Shown: one piece after another, positions 18,741-26,410 of the stretch
Layout of the letters: every line of letters begins with the position of its first letter
Position numbering within the stretch: the first letter of the stretch is position 1
From: Nisaea sp.
GTDB taxonomy: Bacteria > Pseudomonadota > Alphaproteobacteria > Thalassobaculales > Thalassobaculaceae
Length of the DNA stretch: 64,000 nucleotides
Assembly: GCF_017640745.1 (NCBI RefSeq)
Contig: NZ_JAEPQA010000017.1
Location: 46,954-110,953 of the forward strand
Direction: 5' to 3'
The notes under the pieces: generated by a model
Told to the model about the DNA's origin: nothing
Databases searched by the model: none
Seen by the model: only the letters and a program-made list of their open reading frames with translations
Made by a program: the position numbers and the translations under genes

Positions 18741-19070
18741 TCAGTCGTCTCCGGCCTGGTCCTTGGCTGCCGCCAGCGCGACCCGTTTCTCGCGGTGGAT
18801 CAGGTGCAGGTTGCGGAGATAGACCACGAGGCCGGTGGACTGGCCGACGATGAAGACCGGATCCTTCCTCCAGATCGCATAGACCAACATCATCAGACCG
18901 CCGGCCGCGCTGAAGTACCAGAAGGCCACCGGCACCACGCTCTTGCGGCCGATCTCGCTCTTCACCCACTGCACGATGAACCGCGCGGCGAACAGGGCCT
19001 GGGCGACGAATCCGAAGGTCAACATGACCATCTCTTCGATAGAGAGGTCGAAAAACGAGTCGAGGTTCAC
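18741..19070 (-). CDS. Lipid A biosynthesis N-terminal (LAB_N) domain membrane protein
   Basis: 109 residues. The start chosen is GTG at 19070, whose last bases overlap the TGA of the glycosyltransferase gene (GTGA), giving VNLDSFFDLSIEEMVMLTF. The LAB_N domain shows in ALFAARFIVQWVKSEIGRKS, VVPVAFWYFSAAGGLMMLVY and GLVVYLRNLHLI. It has three membrane helices. This domain forms the N-terminus of some LpxB proteins and also occurs alone beside GT2 genes of the ArnC/DPM1 type, where it may help flip or retain the polyprenyl-linked sugar. The LpxB catalytic domain is absent. Confidence 0.88.
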   Translation of the reverse strand: MNLDSFFDLSIEEMVMLTFGFVAQALFAARFIVQWVKSEIGRKSVVPVAFWYFSAAGGLMMLVYAIWRKDPVFIVGQSTGLVVYLRNLHLIHREKRVALAAAKDQAGDD

Positions 19071-19879
19071 GTGTCGATTTCTTTCGCTTCGAGGCGTCCC
19101 GGACTGCGGCGCAGCAGCCATGCCACGCCCAGAAGATCGGGGATGCCGACCAGCGCCCGGCCAAGATTAGAATATTTCGACTGGCCGTGCTGGCGGTGGC
19201 GATGGTTTACCGGAACCACATGCACCACGCAATTCTCCCGTTTCGCAAGCGCCGGCAGGAAGCGGTGCATGTGATCGAAATAGGGAAAGCGCAGGAAGGT
19301 TTCGCGGGCATAGAGCTTCAGCGAACAGCCGGTGTCCGGATTGTCGTCCTTGAGAAGGAAGCGCCTCAGTTTGTTCGCATATTTCGACGCCCAGCGCTTC
19401 GAGGCGGTGTCGCGGCGGTTGACCCTGTGCCCGGTGACCATCACCGGCTGGCTGCCCGTAGCGGCCTCGCGGTACTTTTCAAGCAGCTTCGGGATGTCGG
19501 CCGGGTCGTTCTGCCCGTCACCGTCCAGCGTGGCCACCAGTTCGCCGTGCGCCGCGAGAACTCCGTTCCTGAGGCCCGCGCTCTGACCGCAGGTCCGGTT
19601 GTGCCGTATGATCCGGAGGTGAGGGCGCGTTGCCTTAAGCTCCTTCAGGATCCCCGGCGTCCGGTCGGTGCTGGCATCGTCGATATAGAGAATCTCGAAA
19701 GCGCAGACGCCTTCAAGCGCCGCCTCGATCTCCGAGATCAGAGGAGCCAGGTTGTCGGCCTCGTTCAGAACCGGAACGATGACGGAAAGCAATGGTGCTC
19801 CCGAGGTTCCAGAGGAGGGACTGGAAGAGTTGGAATGCGTCACGTCTGGCCTTTCGACCTTGTCTGATCTGCGGTTCAT
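19067..19879 (-). CDS. Family 2 glycosyltransferase, polyprenyl-phosphate sugar transferase type
   Basis: 270 residues from ATG 19879. A TTG at 19903 would add eight residues but has no better ribosome binding site. GT2 core: LLSVIVPVLNEADNLAPLIS, EILYIDDASTDRTPGIL, LVATLDGDGQNDPADIPKLL (DXD-like), HRVNRRDTASKRWASKYANK, and DTGCSLKLYARETFLRFPYF. There is no C-terminal membrane pair, unlike ArnC. The membrane partner is probably the GTGA-coupled LAB_N protein. The likely product is a lipid-phosphate sugar for envelope modification; the sugar is unknown. Confidence 0.88.
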   Translation of the reverse strand: MNRRSDKVERPDVTHSNSSSPSSGTSGAPLLSVIVPVLNEADNLAPLISEIEAALEGVCAFEILYIDDASTDRTPGILKELKATRPHLRIIRHNRTCGQSAGLRNGVLAAHGELVATLDGDGQNDPADIPKLLEKYREAATGSQPVMVTGHRVNRRDTASKRWASKYANKLRRFLLKDDNPDTGCSLKLYARETFLRFPYFDHMHRFLPALAKRENCVVHVVPVNHRHRQHGQSKYSNLGRALVGIPDLLGVAWLLRRSPGRLEAKEIDT

Positions 19880-20243
19880 AGGACTTAGGTGTGTCGCGAT
19901 CAACCGCCAATAGGAGACGGAAGCAGCGGGTTAAAGCGCTGGCCGTACGGCGAAGTCTTGGTCTCGACGGAATTGTCTGTCTTCGCGGCCTGTGTCCGGC
20001 CCTCTGTGAAACGGGCTTCCGAGCGGTCTTGCGATGTGATCGTGGACAGGAGAGCTGGAGGCGAAACAAGAGCGCCGCGCATTCGATGATGAAGTGAAAG
20101 CGCGCAGGGTTAATTGCCGAACGACAGACTCTCTCGCGCCCTGTAGCCTCGATTTGCCAATGACCGATGCGCGGCGTATCCACATTGGGAGTGACGCCGC
20201 AAACTCAGCCTTACGAAAGCGACTTCACGGGAGAGCGAGATTT
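19880..20243 (+). other. Intergenic region between divergent glycosyltransferase genes
   Basis: About 360 bp between the GT2 gene and the TIGR04372-like gene. It must contain promoters for both directions. No RNA gene, strong hairpin or repeat was seen. The frame of the plus-strand gene stays open back to 20094, so part of this stretch could be coding if an upstream start (20160 or 20094) is used. Neither has a visible ribosome binding site. Confidence 0.5.
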
Positions 20244-21509
20244 ATGGAACGGGCGAAGCGGTCTGACGGAGAAAGTACTCGTCTTACAGCGGCAGATGTC
20301 TTCTCCGAAGAGAACATGACCGCTCTGCTCGAAACGGTCGGACCGCATATCCAGGACGGAAGCCGCGCTCTCGCTTACATATTTCCGCTTCCCGGCCGCA
20401 TCGGCCATCTGGTGCTCGAGCCACTCGCGCTCATGAACCTTTACGGTGAGTCCCATGCCCCGATCGTGGTGATCACCCACGACGCCCGGCTTCACAAACA
20501 CAGTACAGGCGTCCGGCGATTGCTCGAGCCGCATATGACCATCGCTCAAACGATGAAGCGCAAGCTGATCTCGCTCGGCCATGTCGACGCGGGGGCCGTC
20601 GAGATCGGGCCCATGACCTGGCTGCTGTCAACGCACGATGCTCTGCAACGCGACCTTGTCCTGGCTCTCGAGAGCGGCAAGCCCCTGCGTTATCTCACCG
20701 CTCCGGAGGATCTGCTGGCAGAAGGCCGGGATTTGATTCGATCCATGGGATACGAGGACGACAAGCCGTCCGTCGTCCTGCATGTCAGGGACGAGCAGTT
20801 TCTTCCGCAATTCACACACAATTTCTTCCGGGCGGCGCGGGTTGCCGACTATATGCCGGCGATCGATTACCTGCTCTCGAAAGGCTACCGGATCTTTCGG
20901 CTGGGCGATCCGAGTTCCGTCGCCGTGACGCATCCAAGTCGCGACTTTGTCGACCTGCCCCACCATCCGAATTATCGCGATATCCTCGATGTTTACTGCA
21001 TCGCCACCGCCCGTTTCTCGATCACATGTTCGTCCGGTCCGGAAGCGATCGTCCGGGCGATGAACCGGCCGATGGTTATGGTCAACGGGTATGCGCAATA
21101 CGATCAATGGATGAACCCGGGTGATCTGCTTCTCTTCAAGACCTACCGCGACAAGGCCACCGGAAGACCGCTCTCCTATGACGAAATCCTCGCGCGAGAT
21201 CTGTTCCTCGAGAACACTGTCGCCGGGTTCGAGAATCAGGGGGTCTTGCTTGAGGATAACCGCCCCGAGGAGGTGCTGGACGCGGTTATGGAAATGGAAG
21301 CCCGTTTGAATGGCGCTTTTGTGCCCGAGAGCAGCCTGGAGGACCGCTTCGCTGAACTCTCGGTGCGGCATCTGGACAGGTTCCGCAGGAACCTTCCGGA
21401 GCGGGGGCCGGGGGACTTCGCGCGCATTGAAACCTATGCCTATGCTTTGCCCTGGACGCGCTATTGCCAGTCGTTTCTCGAGAAGAACGCTTGGTTCCTT
21501 AATTCGTAG
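20244..21509 (+). CDS. TIGR04372-like glycosyltransferase
   Basis: 421 residues if started at ATG 20244, which is preceded by GGGAG at good spacing. Alternatives are 20160 and 20094. Features of the TIGR04372 group are HVRDEQFLPQFTHNFFRAAR, VADYMPAIDYLLSKGYRIFR, LGDPSSVAVTHPSRDFVDLP and FSITCSSGPEAIVRAMNRPM. These proteins are found in surface-polysaccharide loci and are related to GT-B type transferases. Together with the LAB_N/GT2 pair it suggests an envelope glycan locus. The acceptor and sugar are not deducible. Confidence 0.72.
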   Translation: MERAKRSDGESTRLTAADVFSEENMTALLETVGPHIQDGSRALAYIFPLPGRIGHLVLEPLALMNLYGESHAPIVVITHDARLHKHSTGVRRLLEPHMTIAQTMKRKLISLGHVDAGAVEIGPMTWLLSTHDALQRDLVLALESGKPLRYLTAPEDLLAEGRDLIRSMGYEDDKPSVVLHVRDEQFLPQFTHNFFRAARVADYMPAIDYLLSKGYRIFRLGDPSSVAVTHPSRDFVDLPHHPNYRDILDVYCIATARFSITCSSGPEAIVRAMNRPMVMVNGYAQYDQWMNPGDLLLFKTYRDKATGRPLSYDEILARDLFLENTVAGFENQGVLLEDNRPEEVLDAVMEMEARLNGAFVPESSLEDRFAELSVRHLDRFRRNLPERGPGDFARIETYAYALPWTRYCQSFLEKNAWFLNS

Positions 21510-21590
21510 GGATGACGGGGCCTTGCTGTTGCCTGTGAGCCGGCATGGACCTAAGACTTTTCTAGGAATTAGGGCCGGAAAGGTAGGGAC

Positions 21591-22070
21591 ATGATGAGAA
21601 TCGCACTGATCGCAGCCGGGATTTTGCTTGCCGCCCAGCAGCCCGCGGGCGCCGTGTTCCCGGAGACCGATAGCGCTGTCGAGCGCCCGCCGATCTGGGC
21701 CGCCGGAGTCAAGGCGATCGAGGACGGGGAATACGCCAAGGGTCTCGAGATCATGCGCTCCTTCGTCGAGGAAGACCCGAAAGACGCCGATTCCTGGTCG
21801 CTGGTCGGCTTCAGCCTGCGCAAGCTGAAACGTTACGTCGATAGCGAGCACGCCTACCAGCAGGCGCTCGACATCAACCCGAAGCACCTCGCTGCAAATG
21901 CCTATGCCGGAGCGCTTTATCTCGAAACCGGCCGCGTGCTGGATGCGGACAAGCGACTCGCCGTGCTTGATGAGCTCTGCAAGGAGGGCAAGGGGTGCGA
22001 GGACCGGGAAAAACTGGCCGGGATGATCGAGAGCTTCCGGAAAACCGGCAAGGTGAGCGAGGACTGGTAA
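21591..22070 (+). CDS. Exported tetratricopeptide-repeat protein
   Basis: 159 residues. N-terminal signal peptide MMRIALIAAGILLAAQQPAG with probable cleavage after AGA. Two to three TPR units follow: IEDGEYAKGLEIMRSFVEED, SWSLVGFSLRKLKRYVDSEH, and HLAANAYAGALYLETGRVLD. Two cysteines near the C-terminus (ELCKEGKGCEDREKLAG) could form a disulphide in the periplasm. It lies 81 bp after the glycosyltransferase. It is probably a periplasmic scaffold; the partner is unknown. AGGGAC sits in front of the ATG pair. Confidence 0.82.
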   Translation: MMRIALIAAGILLAAQQPAGAVFPETDSAVERPPIWAAGVKAIEDGEYAKGLEIMRSFVEEDPKDADSWSLVGFSLRKLKRYVDSEHAYQQALDINPKHLAANAYAGALYLETGRVLDADKRLAVLDELCKEGKGCEDREKLAGMIESFRKTGKVSEDW

Positions 22071-22076
22071 GGCCGT

Positions 22077-22997
22077 TCAGGGCCCTTCGATCCCGAGATC
22101 CCAGTCGGGTTCGCCGCGGAACTTGCGGCTGAGGAAGTCAACGAACACCCGGACCTTGAGTGGCAGGTTCCGCGCGTGGGGATACATCGCGTAGAGACCG
22201 AACTCCGCAGGCTCGAAACCGCAGAGGATCGGTTTCAGCCGTCCGGCGCGCACGCTGTCCGCGCAGATGAAGGTCGGGATCTGCGCGATGCCGCCCCCGC
22301 TCTCCGCCATGGTGAGGATCGCGTCCCCGTTGTTCGCCAGCGCCCTTGGCGCGATGCGGGCATGCTGGGTCCGGTCCCCGACCCTGAAATTCCAGGACAT
22401 GCCCTCGTTGAGGTAGCTGTAGGCGAGATGCTCGTGCCCGGCGAGTTCGTCCGGATGTTTCGGCTCGCCCCGCTTCTTCAGGTAGTCCGGCGCGGCCACG
22501 GTGATGACTCGGACGGGGCAGAGCTTGCGGGCGATCAGCGAGGAATCGGCGAGGTCACCGATCCTGAGCGCGACGTCATAGCCTTCCTCGACCAGATCGA
22601 CACGGCGATCGTTCAGCACCAGCTCGACGGAGAGGTCCGGATAGTCGAACAGGAAGCCCGGCAGCAGCTTCGCGAGCTGGACCCGCCCGAAGGAGACCCC
22701 GGCACTGACCCTGAGCAGCCCGCTCGGGTTCGATTGCAGCGAGCCGGCCTCGCGTTCGGCCGCATCGACCTCGGCGACGATCCGCTGACAGCGCTCGTAG
22801 AGCAGGGTGCCCGATTCTGTCAGGCTGAAGCGGCGCGTCGTGCGGTTGAGCAGCCGGGTGCCGAGATGATCCTCCAGCGCGCTCACCTGCTTCGAGACCG
22901 AGGACTTCGAGATTCCGAGGCTCGCCGCGGCCTTCGAGAATCCCCCCTCCTCGACGACCTTTGCAAACACCACCAGTCCGGTCAGGTTCTCCAGCAT
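22077..22997 (-). CDS. LysR-family transcriptional regulator
   Basis: 306 residues. Winged HTH at the N-terminus (VVEEGGFSKAAASLGISKSS, then VSKQVSALEDHLGTRLLNRT), followed by the periplasmic-binding-like effector domain (SGLLRVSAGVSFGRVQLAKL). It belongs to the CrgA/DhcR-like subgroup. It is transcribed away from wrbA, and a perfect inverted repeat lies between them at 23018-23035. This is the classic LysR-target arrangement, so wrbA is the likely regulated gene (inference). Confidence 0.95.
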   Translation of the reverse strand: MLENLTGLVVFAKVVEEGGFSKAAASLGISKSSVSKQVSALEDHLGTRLLNRTTRRFSLTESGTLLYERCQRIVAEVDAAEREAGSLQSNPSGLLRVSAGVSFGRVQLAKLLPGFLFDYPDLSVELVLNDRRVDLVEEGYDVALRIGDLADSSLIARKLCPVRVITVAAPDYLKKRGEPKHPDELAGHEHLAYSYLNEGMSWNFRVGDRTQHARIAPRALANNGDAILTMAESGGGIAQIPTFICADSVRAGRLKPILCGFEPAEFGLYAMYPHARNLPLKVRVFVDFLSRKFRGEPDWDLGIEGP

Positions 22998-23017
22998 GTT
23001 TTCCCCGGGATGATTAT

Positions 23018-23035
23018 TGTTTCCGCCACGAAACA
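23018..23035. promoter_or_regulatory. Perfect inverted repeat in LysR-wrbA intergenic region
   Basis: TGTTTC-CGCCAC-GAAACA: two perfect 6-bp arms around a 6-bp spacer, with T-N-A spacing in the range of LysR boxes. It lies 20 bp from the LysR start and about 90 bp before wrbA. It is the only clean palindrome in this 127-bp region. Assignment as the LysR operator is inference from position. Confidence 0.55.
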
Positions 23036-23124
23036 GAGCGGTTCAATCTAGCCGGATTGTCCGGATAAGGGAATGACCTCAGGTAAGGAGGCAGCAAACA
23101 AACCCCTGTCCGGAGACGGCAAAC

Positions 23125-23757
23125 ATGACCAAGGTCCTTGTGCTCTACTATTCCTCCTACGGCCATATCGAAACCCTGGCCGGCGCGATCGCCAAAGGCG
23201 CCGGGTCCGTCGACAAGGTCGAGGTCACGGTGAAGCGGGTTCCGGAGCTGATGCCGGAAGAGGTCGCAAAGAATGCGGGCGTCAAGCTCGATCAGGACGC
23301 GCCGATCGCGGAGCCTTCAGAGCTTGCCGACTATGACGCGATCATCTTCGGCACCCCGACCCGGTTCGGCAACATGGCCGCCCAGATGCGGAACTTCCTC
23401 GATCAGACCGGCGGCCTCTGGGCCAAGGGCGCGCTGATCGGCAAGGTCGCCAGCGTCTTTACGTCGACCGGCACTGGCGCCGGTATGGAAGCGACCATTC
23501 TCTCCACCCTGCCGACCCTGGTGCATCACGGCATGATCTTCGTCGGCGTGCCCTACAGCGAGCAGGCCCTCACCGAGATCGGCGAAGTGCGCGGCGGCTC
23601 CCCCTACGGCGCCGGCACCATCGCCGGCCCGGACGGCAGCCGCACGCCGAGCGAGATCGAGCTGCGGATCGCCGAGAGCCAGGGCCGTCACGTTGCGACC
23701 ATCGCGGCGAAGCTGAAGGCTGCTGAAGTGGCCGGCGCGGTGGCGCACGCGGCTTAG
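23125..23757 (+). CDS. wrbA: NAD(P)H:quinone oxidoreductase, WrbA type IV
   Basis: 210 residues. Flavodoxin-like FMN site [20 protein letters not shown], then WrbA-specific [40 protein letters not shown], and [20 protein letters not shown]. It is a tetrameric FMN enzyme that reduces quinones by two electrons, protecting against redox stress. It is divergent from the LysR gene, and the shared intergenic space carries an inverted repeat. Downstream are palindromic repeats. Confidence 0.96.
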   Translation: MTKVLVLYYSSYGHIETLAGAIAKGAGSVDKVEVTVKRVPELMPEEVAKNAGVKLDQDAPIAEPSELADYDAIIFGTPTRFGNMAAQMRNFLDQTGGLWAKGALIGKVASVFTSTGTGAGMEATILSTLPTLVHHGMIFVGVPYSEQALTEIGEVRGGSPYGAGTIAGPDGSRTPSEIELRIAESQGRHVATIAAKLKAAEVAGAVAHAA

Positions 23758-23773
23758 AACAACTCTCCGGATC

Positions 23774-23957
23774 GTCATCCCGGCACAGGCCGGGACCCAG
23801 AGGATCATAAAACTCTGCCCGTCATCCCTGGGTCCCGATCTCCGTCGGGATGACGAACAGAGTGTCAAAAAACGGTCGTCATTCCCGCGAACGCGGGGAC
23901 CCAGGGAACGAGGTCGCTACCCTACGATCCCTGGGTCCTCATTTGCATGGGATGACG
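23774..23957. repeat. Composite palindromic (REP-like) repeats, two pairs
   Basis: Directly after wrbA. Pair one runs 23774-23854: GTCATCCCGGCACAGGCCGG followed by GACCCAG, a short spacer, then CTGGGTCCCGATCTCCGTCG followed by GGATGAC. Each arm is itself a small palindrome and the two arms are inverted copies. Pair two (23878-23957) is a more diverged version (GTCATTCCCGCGAACGCGGG ... CCTGGGTCCTC ... GGGATGAC). The same unit recurs at 31743-31817 and 37701-37781. Such elements are common in alphaproteobacterial intergenic DNA and may act as terminators or mRNA stabilisers. Confidence 0.85.
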
Positions 23958-24404
23958 ACTTTTTTGCTTCAGAGAGCCGGCGCTTGCAGCCCGCTATGCC
24001 GATTTTGTCACTCTAAGAGTTATGGGGCTTCGACGTCTCTACTACGCAACAGGAATTCTCAAAAAGTCGATCTAATTCAGTGAGTTGGTGTCATTCTGTA
24101 GCGAGGTTCAGAACTTGCTAAAAACAGCACAAGATATTGGTCCCCTCAATAATTAGCCTCTATATATGCCAAAAACCATCGCCAATCGTAACACTAAGTG
24201 TTGCAGTTTATGCTGAAATATGAAATCTTCTTGAACGGCCGATTCGTCGCGGTCAACGGTTGAGCTGGATTTAACTTGGATTGCCGGATTTTGGTTGACG
24301 AATCCGATGGAGCATCTGGGTTAGGCCGTTCACTAACTAGGGGGTTGTAATGGCAACGATAACGGGCACCGATTGGGTTTCATCGTACGTTTTTGGGGGG
24401 TCCC
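23958..24404. other. AT-rich non-coding stretch before the toxin-antitoxin genes
   Basis: About 450 bp with clearly lower GC than the surroundings, beginning after the repeats and continuing through the toxin-antitoxin genes to about 25090. It holds the promoter of the pair. At 24350-24469 there is a 39-codon frame starting MATITGTDW, preceded by GGGGGTTG, which overlaps the toxin start. MATITGT is the usual N-terminus of hemolysin-type calcium-binding proteins, so this could be a relic of such a gene. No attachment site, direct repeat or transposase was seen. Confidence 0.5.
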
Positions 24405-24818
24405 GTGCGTACATTTGCAACGTTGGATTTTTGGCGATCTCAAAAACGCCTCGGACTATCGGAACATGATCTATGGCATGCGATCGAGCATTGCGAAGAG
24501 TGCCGGTTTGACGCCTCCTTCGGTGGTGGCGTTTACAAGGTACGCATAGCGCGGCCCGATCAAGGTAAGTCCCGAGGTTATCGCGCGATAGTAATTGTGC
24601 CCTCGAAAGAGAGGGTCGTGCTTTTCAGGCTTTACGCGAAAAAGAAGAAAGCCAGCTTGAAACCGGACGAAGTCCGGGCGGCTAAAAGATTCGCGAAGCT
24701 AATTGCAGGCTTTTCTGACGATAATCTCGACATAGCCGTGCGAAACGGCAACTTGATTGAGATTGAAGGTAAGAATGCCGAAGGCCTACAACAGCAAGGT
24801 CATGGCGACGATCCATGA
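24405..24818 (+). CDS. RelE/HigB-type toxin of a type II toxin-antitoxin pair
   Basis: 137 residues from GTG 24405 (a run of six G lies just before it); a TTG at 24393 would add four residues. The core reads CRFDASFGGGVYKVRIARPD then GKSRGYRAIVIVPSKERVVL and LFRLYAKKKKASLKPDEVRA. This matches the RelE subgroup that pairs with NadS/HigA antitoxins (PF06296-like). The predicted role is ribosome-associated mRNA cleavage. It overlaps the antitoxin gene by 44 bp, toxin first, the higBA order. Codon use is AT-rich compared with neighbours, a sign of transfer. Confidence 0.82.
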   Translation: MRTFATLDFWRSQKRLGLSEHDLWHAIEHCEECRFDASFGGGVYKVRIARPDQGKSRGYRAIVIVPSKERVVLFRLYAKKKKASLKPDEVRAAKRFAKLIAGFSDDNLDIAVRNGNLIEIEGKNAEGLQQQGHGDDP

Positions 24819-25092
24819 AACAGTGTCCGGTTTTTATGAATCTGGGCTGTTGGATAAACGCACTCTGCGTGAATTTGACGAAATTTGCCTAACTCCAATA
24901 AGAGAGTTCTCTGCTTCGGAAATTCGAGCTATTCGAGAAAACGAACTAGCAAGCCAAGCCGTTTTTGCGCGCTACCTAAACGTTTCGAAGAATCTGATTA
25001 GTCAATGGGAACGAGGAGAGAAGAAGCCCAGTGGGGCATCTCTCAAGTTGCTTACTTTGGTTGCGAAAAACGGACTTTCTTCCATCGCGTAG
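24775..25092 (+). CDS. HigA/NadS-type antitoxin with XRE helix-turn-helix
   Basis: 105 residues from ATG 24775, which has GAAGGTAAG just upstream; a longer start at 24757 exists. The N-terminus (MATIHETVSGFYESGLLDKR) precedes the HTH: EFSASEIRAIRENELASQAV, FARYLNVSKNLISQWERGEK, KPSGASLKLLTLVAKNGL. This is the NadS/HigA pattern. It binds and neutralises the upstream RelE-like toxin and probably represses the operon. The gene ends 10 bp from the convergent epimerase gene and is AT-rich like the toxin. Confidence 0.85.
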   Translation: MPKAYNSKVMATIHETVSGFYESGLLDKRTLREFDEICLTPIREFSASEIRAIRENELASQAVFARYLNVSKNLISQWERGEKKPSGASLKLLTLVAKNGLSSIA

Positions 25093-25102
25093 GCGTCGCC
25101 GA

Positions 25103-26095
25103 TCATATCCCGTGATAGCGCTTGTACCAGTCGACGAATTTCGGGATCCCCACCTCGATCGGCGTTGACGGCGCATAGCCGAGGTCCTTCGCCGCCGGGT
25201 CGATATTGGCGTAGGTCGCGTAGACGTCGCCCGGCTGCATCGGCTGCATGTCCATGATCGCCGAAACACCGCAGGCTTGCTCGATCACCCGGATATAGTC
25301 CAGCAGCTTCACGGGCGTGTTGTTGCCGAGATTATAGACCATGTGCGGACAGGCCCCGTCTTCGCCCGACGGCGGGTTGTCGAGCGCCGCGACAACGCCT
25401 TTCGCGATGTCGTCGATATAGGTGAAGTCCCGCATCATGTCGCCGTTGTTGAAGACCCGGATCGGCCGGCCTTCGAGGATCGCGCTGGTGAAGAGCCAGG
25501 GCGACATGTCGGGCCGCCCCCACGGCCCGTAGACGGTGAAGAAGCGCAGCCCCGTCGACGGCACGCGGTAGAGATGGGCGTAGGAATAGCTCAGGAGCTC
25601 GTTCGCCTTCTTGGTCGCGCCGTAGAAGGAGACCGGGCTGTCGGTCTTCTGTTCGGTGCTGAAGGGCATCTCCTTGTTGGCCCCGTAAACCGAGGAGGAG
25701 GAAGCGTAGACAAAGCTCCTGCAGCCACCCGGCCGGCCCATCAGGCCGCGCACGAATTCCAGCATGTTGGCATGGCCGACCAGGTTCGAGCGCACATAGT
25801 CGCCCGGATGGTCGATCGAATAGCGTACCCCGGCCTGCGCGGCGAGATGCACCACCCGGTCGATATCGGGATAGCGCTCCGTCAGTCCCATGACCGCCGC
25901 GTCGTCGGCGATCTCCAGCTCTTCGAAGGTAAAGCCGTTGCGGCCTTCCAGAGTTTTCAGACGCGCATGCTTCAGGGCCGGGTCGTAATAGCTGTTCAGG
26001 TTGTCGATCCCGACGACGCGCTCGCCCCGCGCCAGCAGGATCTCCGCCACATGCATGCCGATGAAACCCGCGGCGCCGGTGAGCAGTACCGTCAT
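25103..26095 (-). CDS. NAD-dependent epimerase, UDP-glucuronate 4-epimerase-like
   Basis: 330 residues of the extended SDR family. NAD-binding MTVLLTGAAGFIGMHVAEIL, subgroup signature GIDNLNSYYDPALKHARL, HLAAQAGVRYSIDHP, catalytic SSSSVYG and YGATKKANE, and FFTVYGPWGRPDMSPWLFT, all typical of UDP-glucuronate 4-epimerase (CapI/LspL). The product UDP-galacturonate would feed LPS or capsule synthesis. The nearest glycan genes are the glycosyltransferases at 19-21.5 kb. Confidence 0.93.
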   Translation of the reverse strand: MTVLLTGAAGFIGMHVAEILLARGERVVGIDNLNSYYDPALKHARLKTLEGRNGFTFEELEIADDAAVMGLTERYPDIDRVVHLAAQAGVRYSIDHPGDYVRSNLVGHANMLEFVRGLMGRPGGCRSFVYASSSSVYGANKEMPFSTEQKTDSPVSFYGATKKANELLSYSYAHLYRVPSTGLRFFTVYGPWGRPDMSPWLFTSAILEGRPIRVFNNGDMMRDFTYIDDIAKGVVAALDNPPSGEDGACPHMVYNLGNNTPVKLLDYIRVIEQACGVSAIMDMQPMQPGDVYATYANIDPAAKDLGYAPSTPIEVGIPKFVDWYKRYHGI

Positions 26096-26410
26096 GAACC
26101 TCTTCCGGATCGGTGAAGGACCTTAGTTTTCCGGGATTTCTTATGCCGGAACGAATCCGGGGCGCCAAGCATGCGAAACGGATATTTCACATTTGCGTCT
26201 CGCGGGCGGCCTCCCGGCATTTCGTTTCGCGCTCTCCCCGATTAACGAAAAACTGCGTCGTTCTGTCGCGCGGCTTTGTCGATTTCTTGCGTTTTTCGAA
26301 CCCGCTCCCGGCGCCGATTGCCGCACCCCGGCGGAGGGCATACCTTAATTGCAAATGAAACAATGGGAGCGTCCGGAGAAACCGGCGCCCGCAGCCACCG
26401 GGGAGAGACC
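26096..26410. other. Divergent intergenic region
   Basis: 315 bp between the epimerase and the 2-oxoacid oxidoreductase. It must hold both promoters. AT-rich patches occur around 26170-26290 (for example GATTAACGAAAAACTGCG) and at 26341-26362. The frame of the downstream gene stays open to 26276, with an extra ATG at 26363, but the ribosome binding site GGGGAGAG supports 26411. No RNA gene or strong repeat was seen. Confidence 0.5.
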
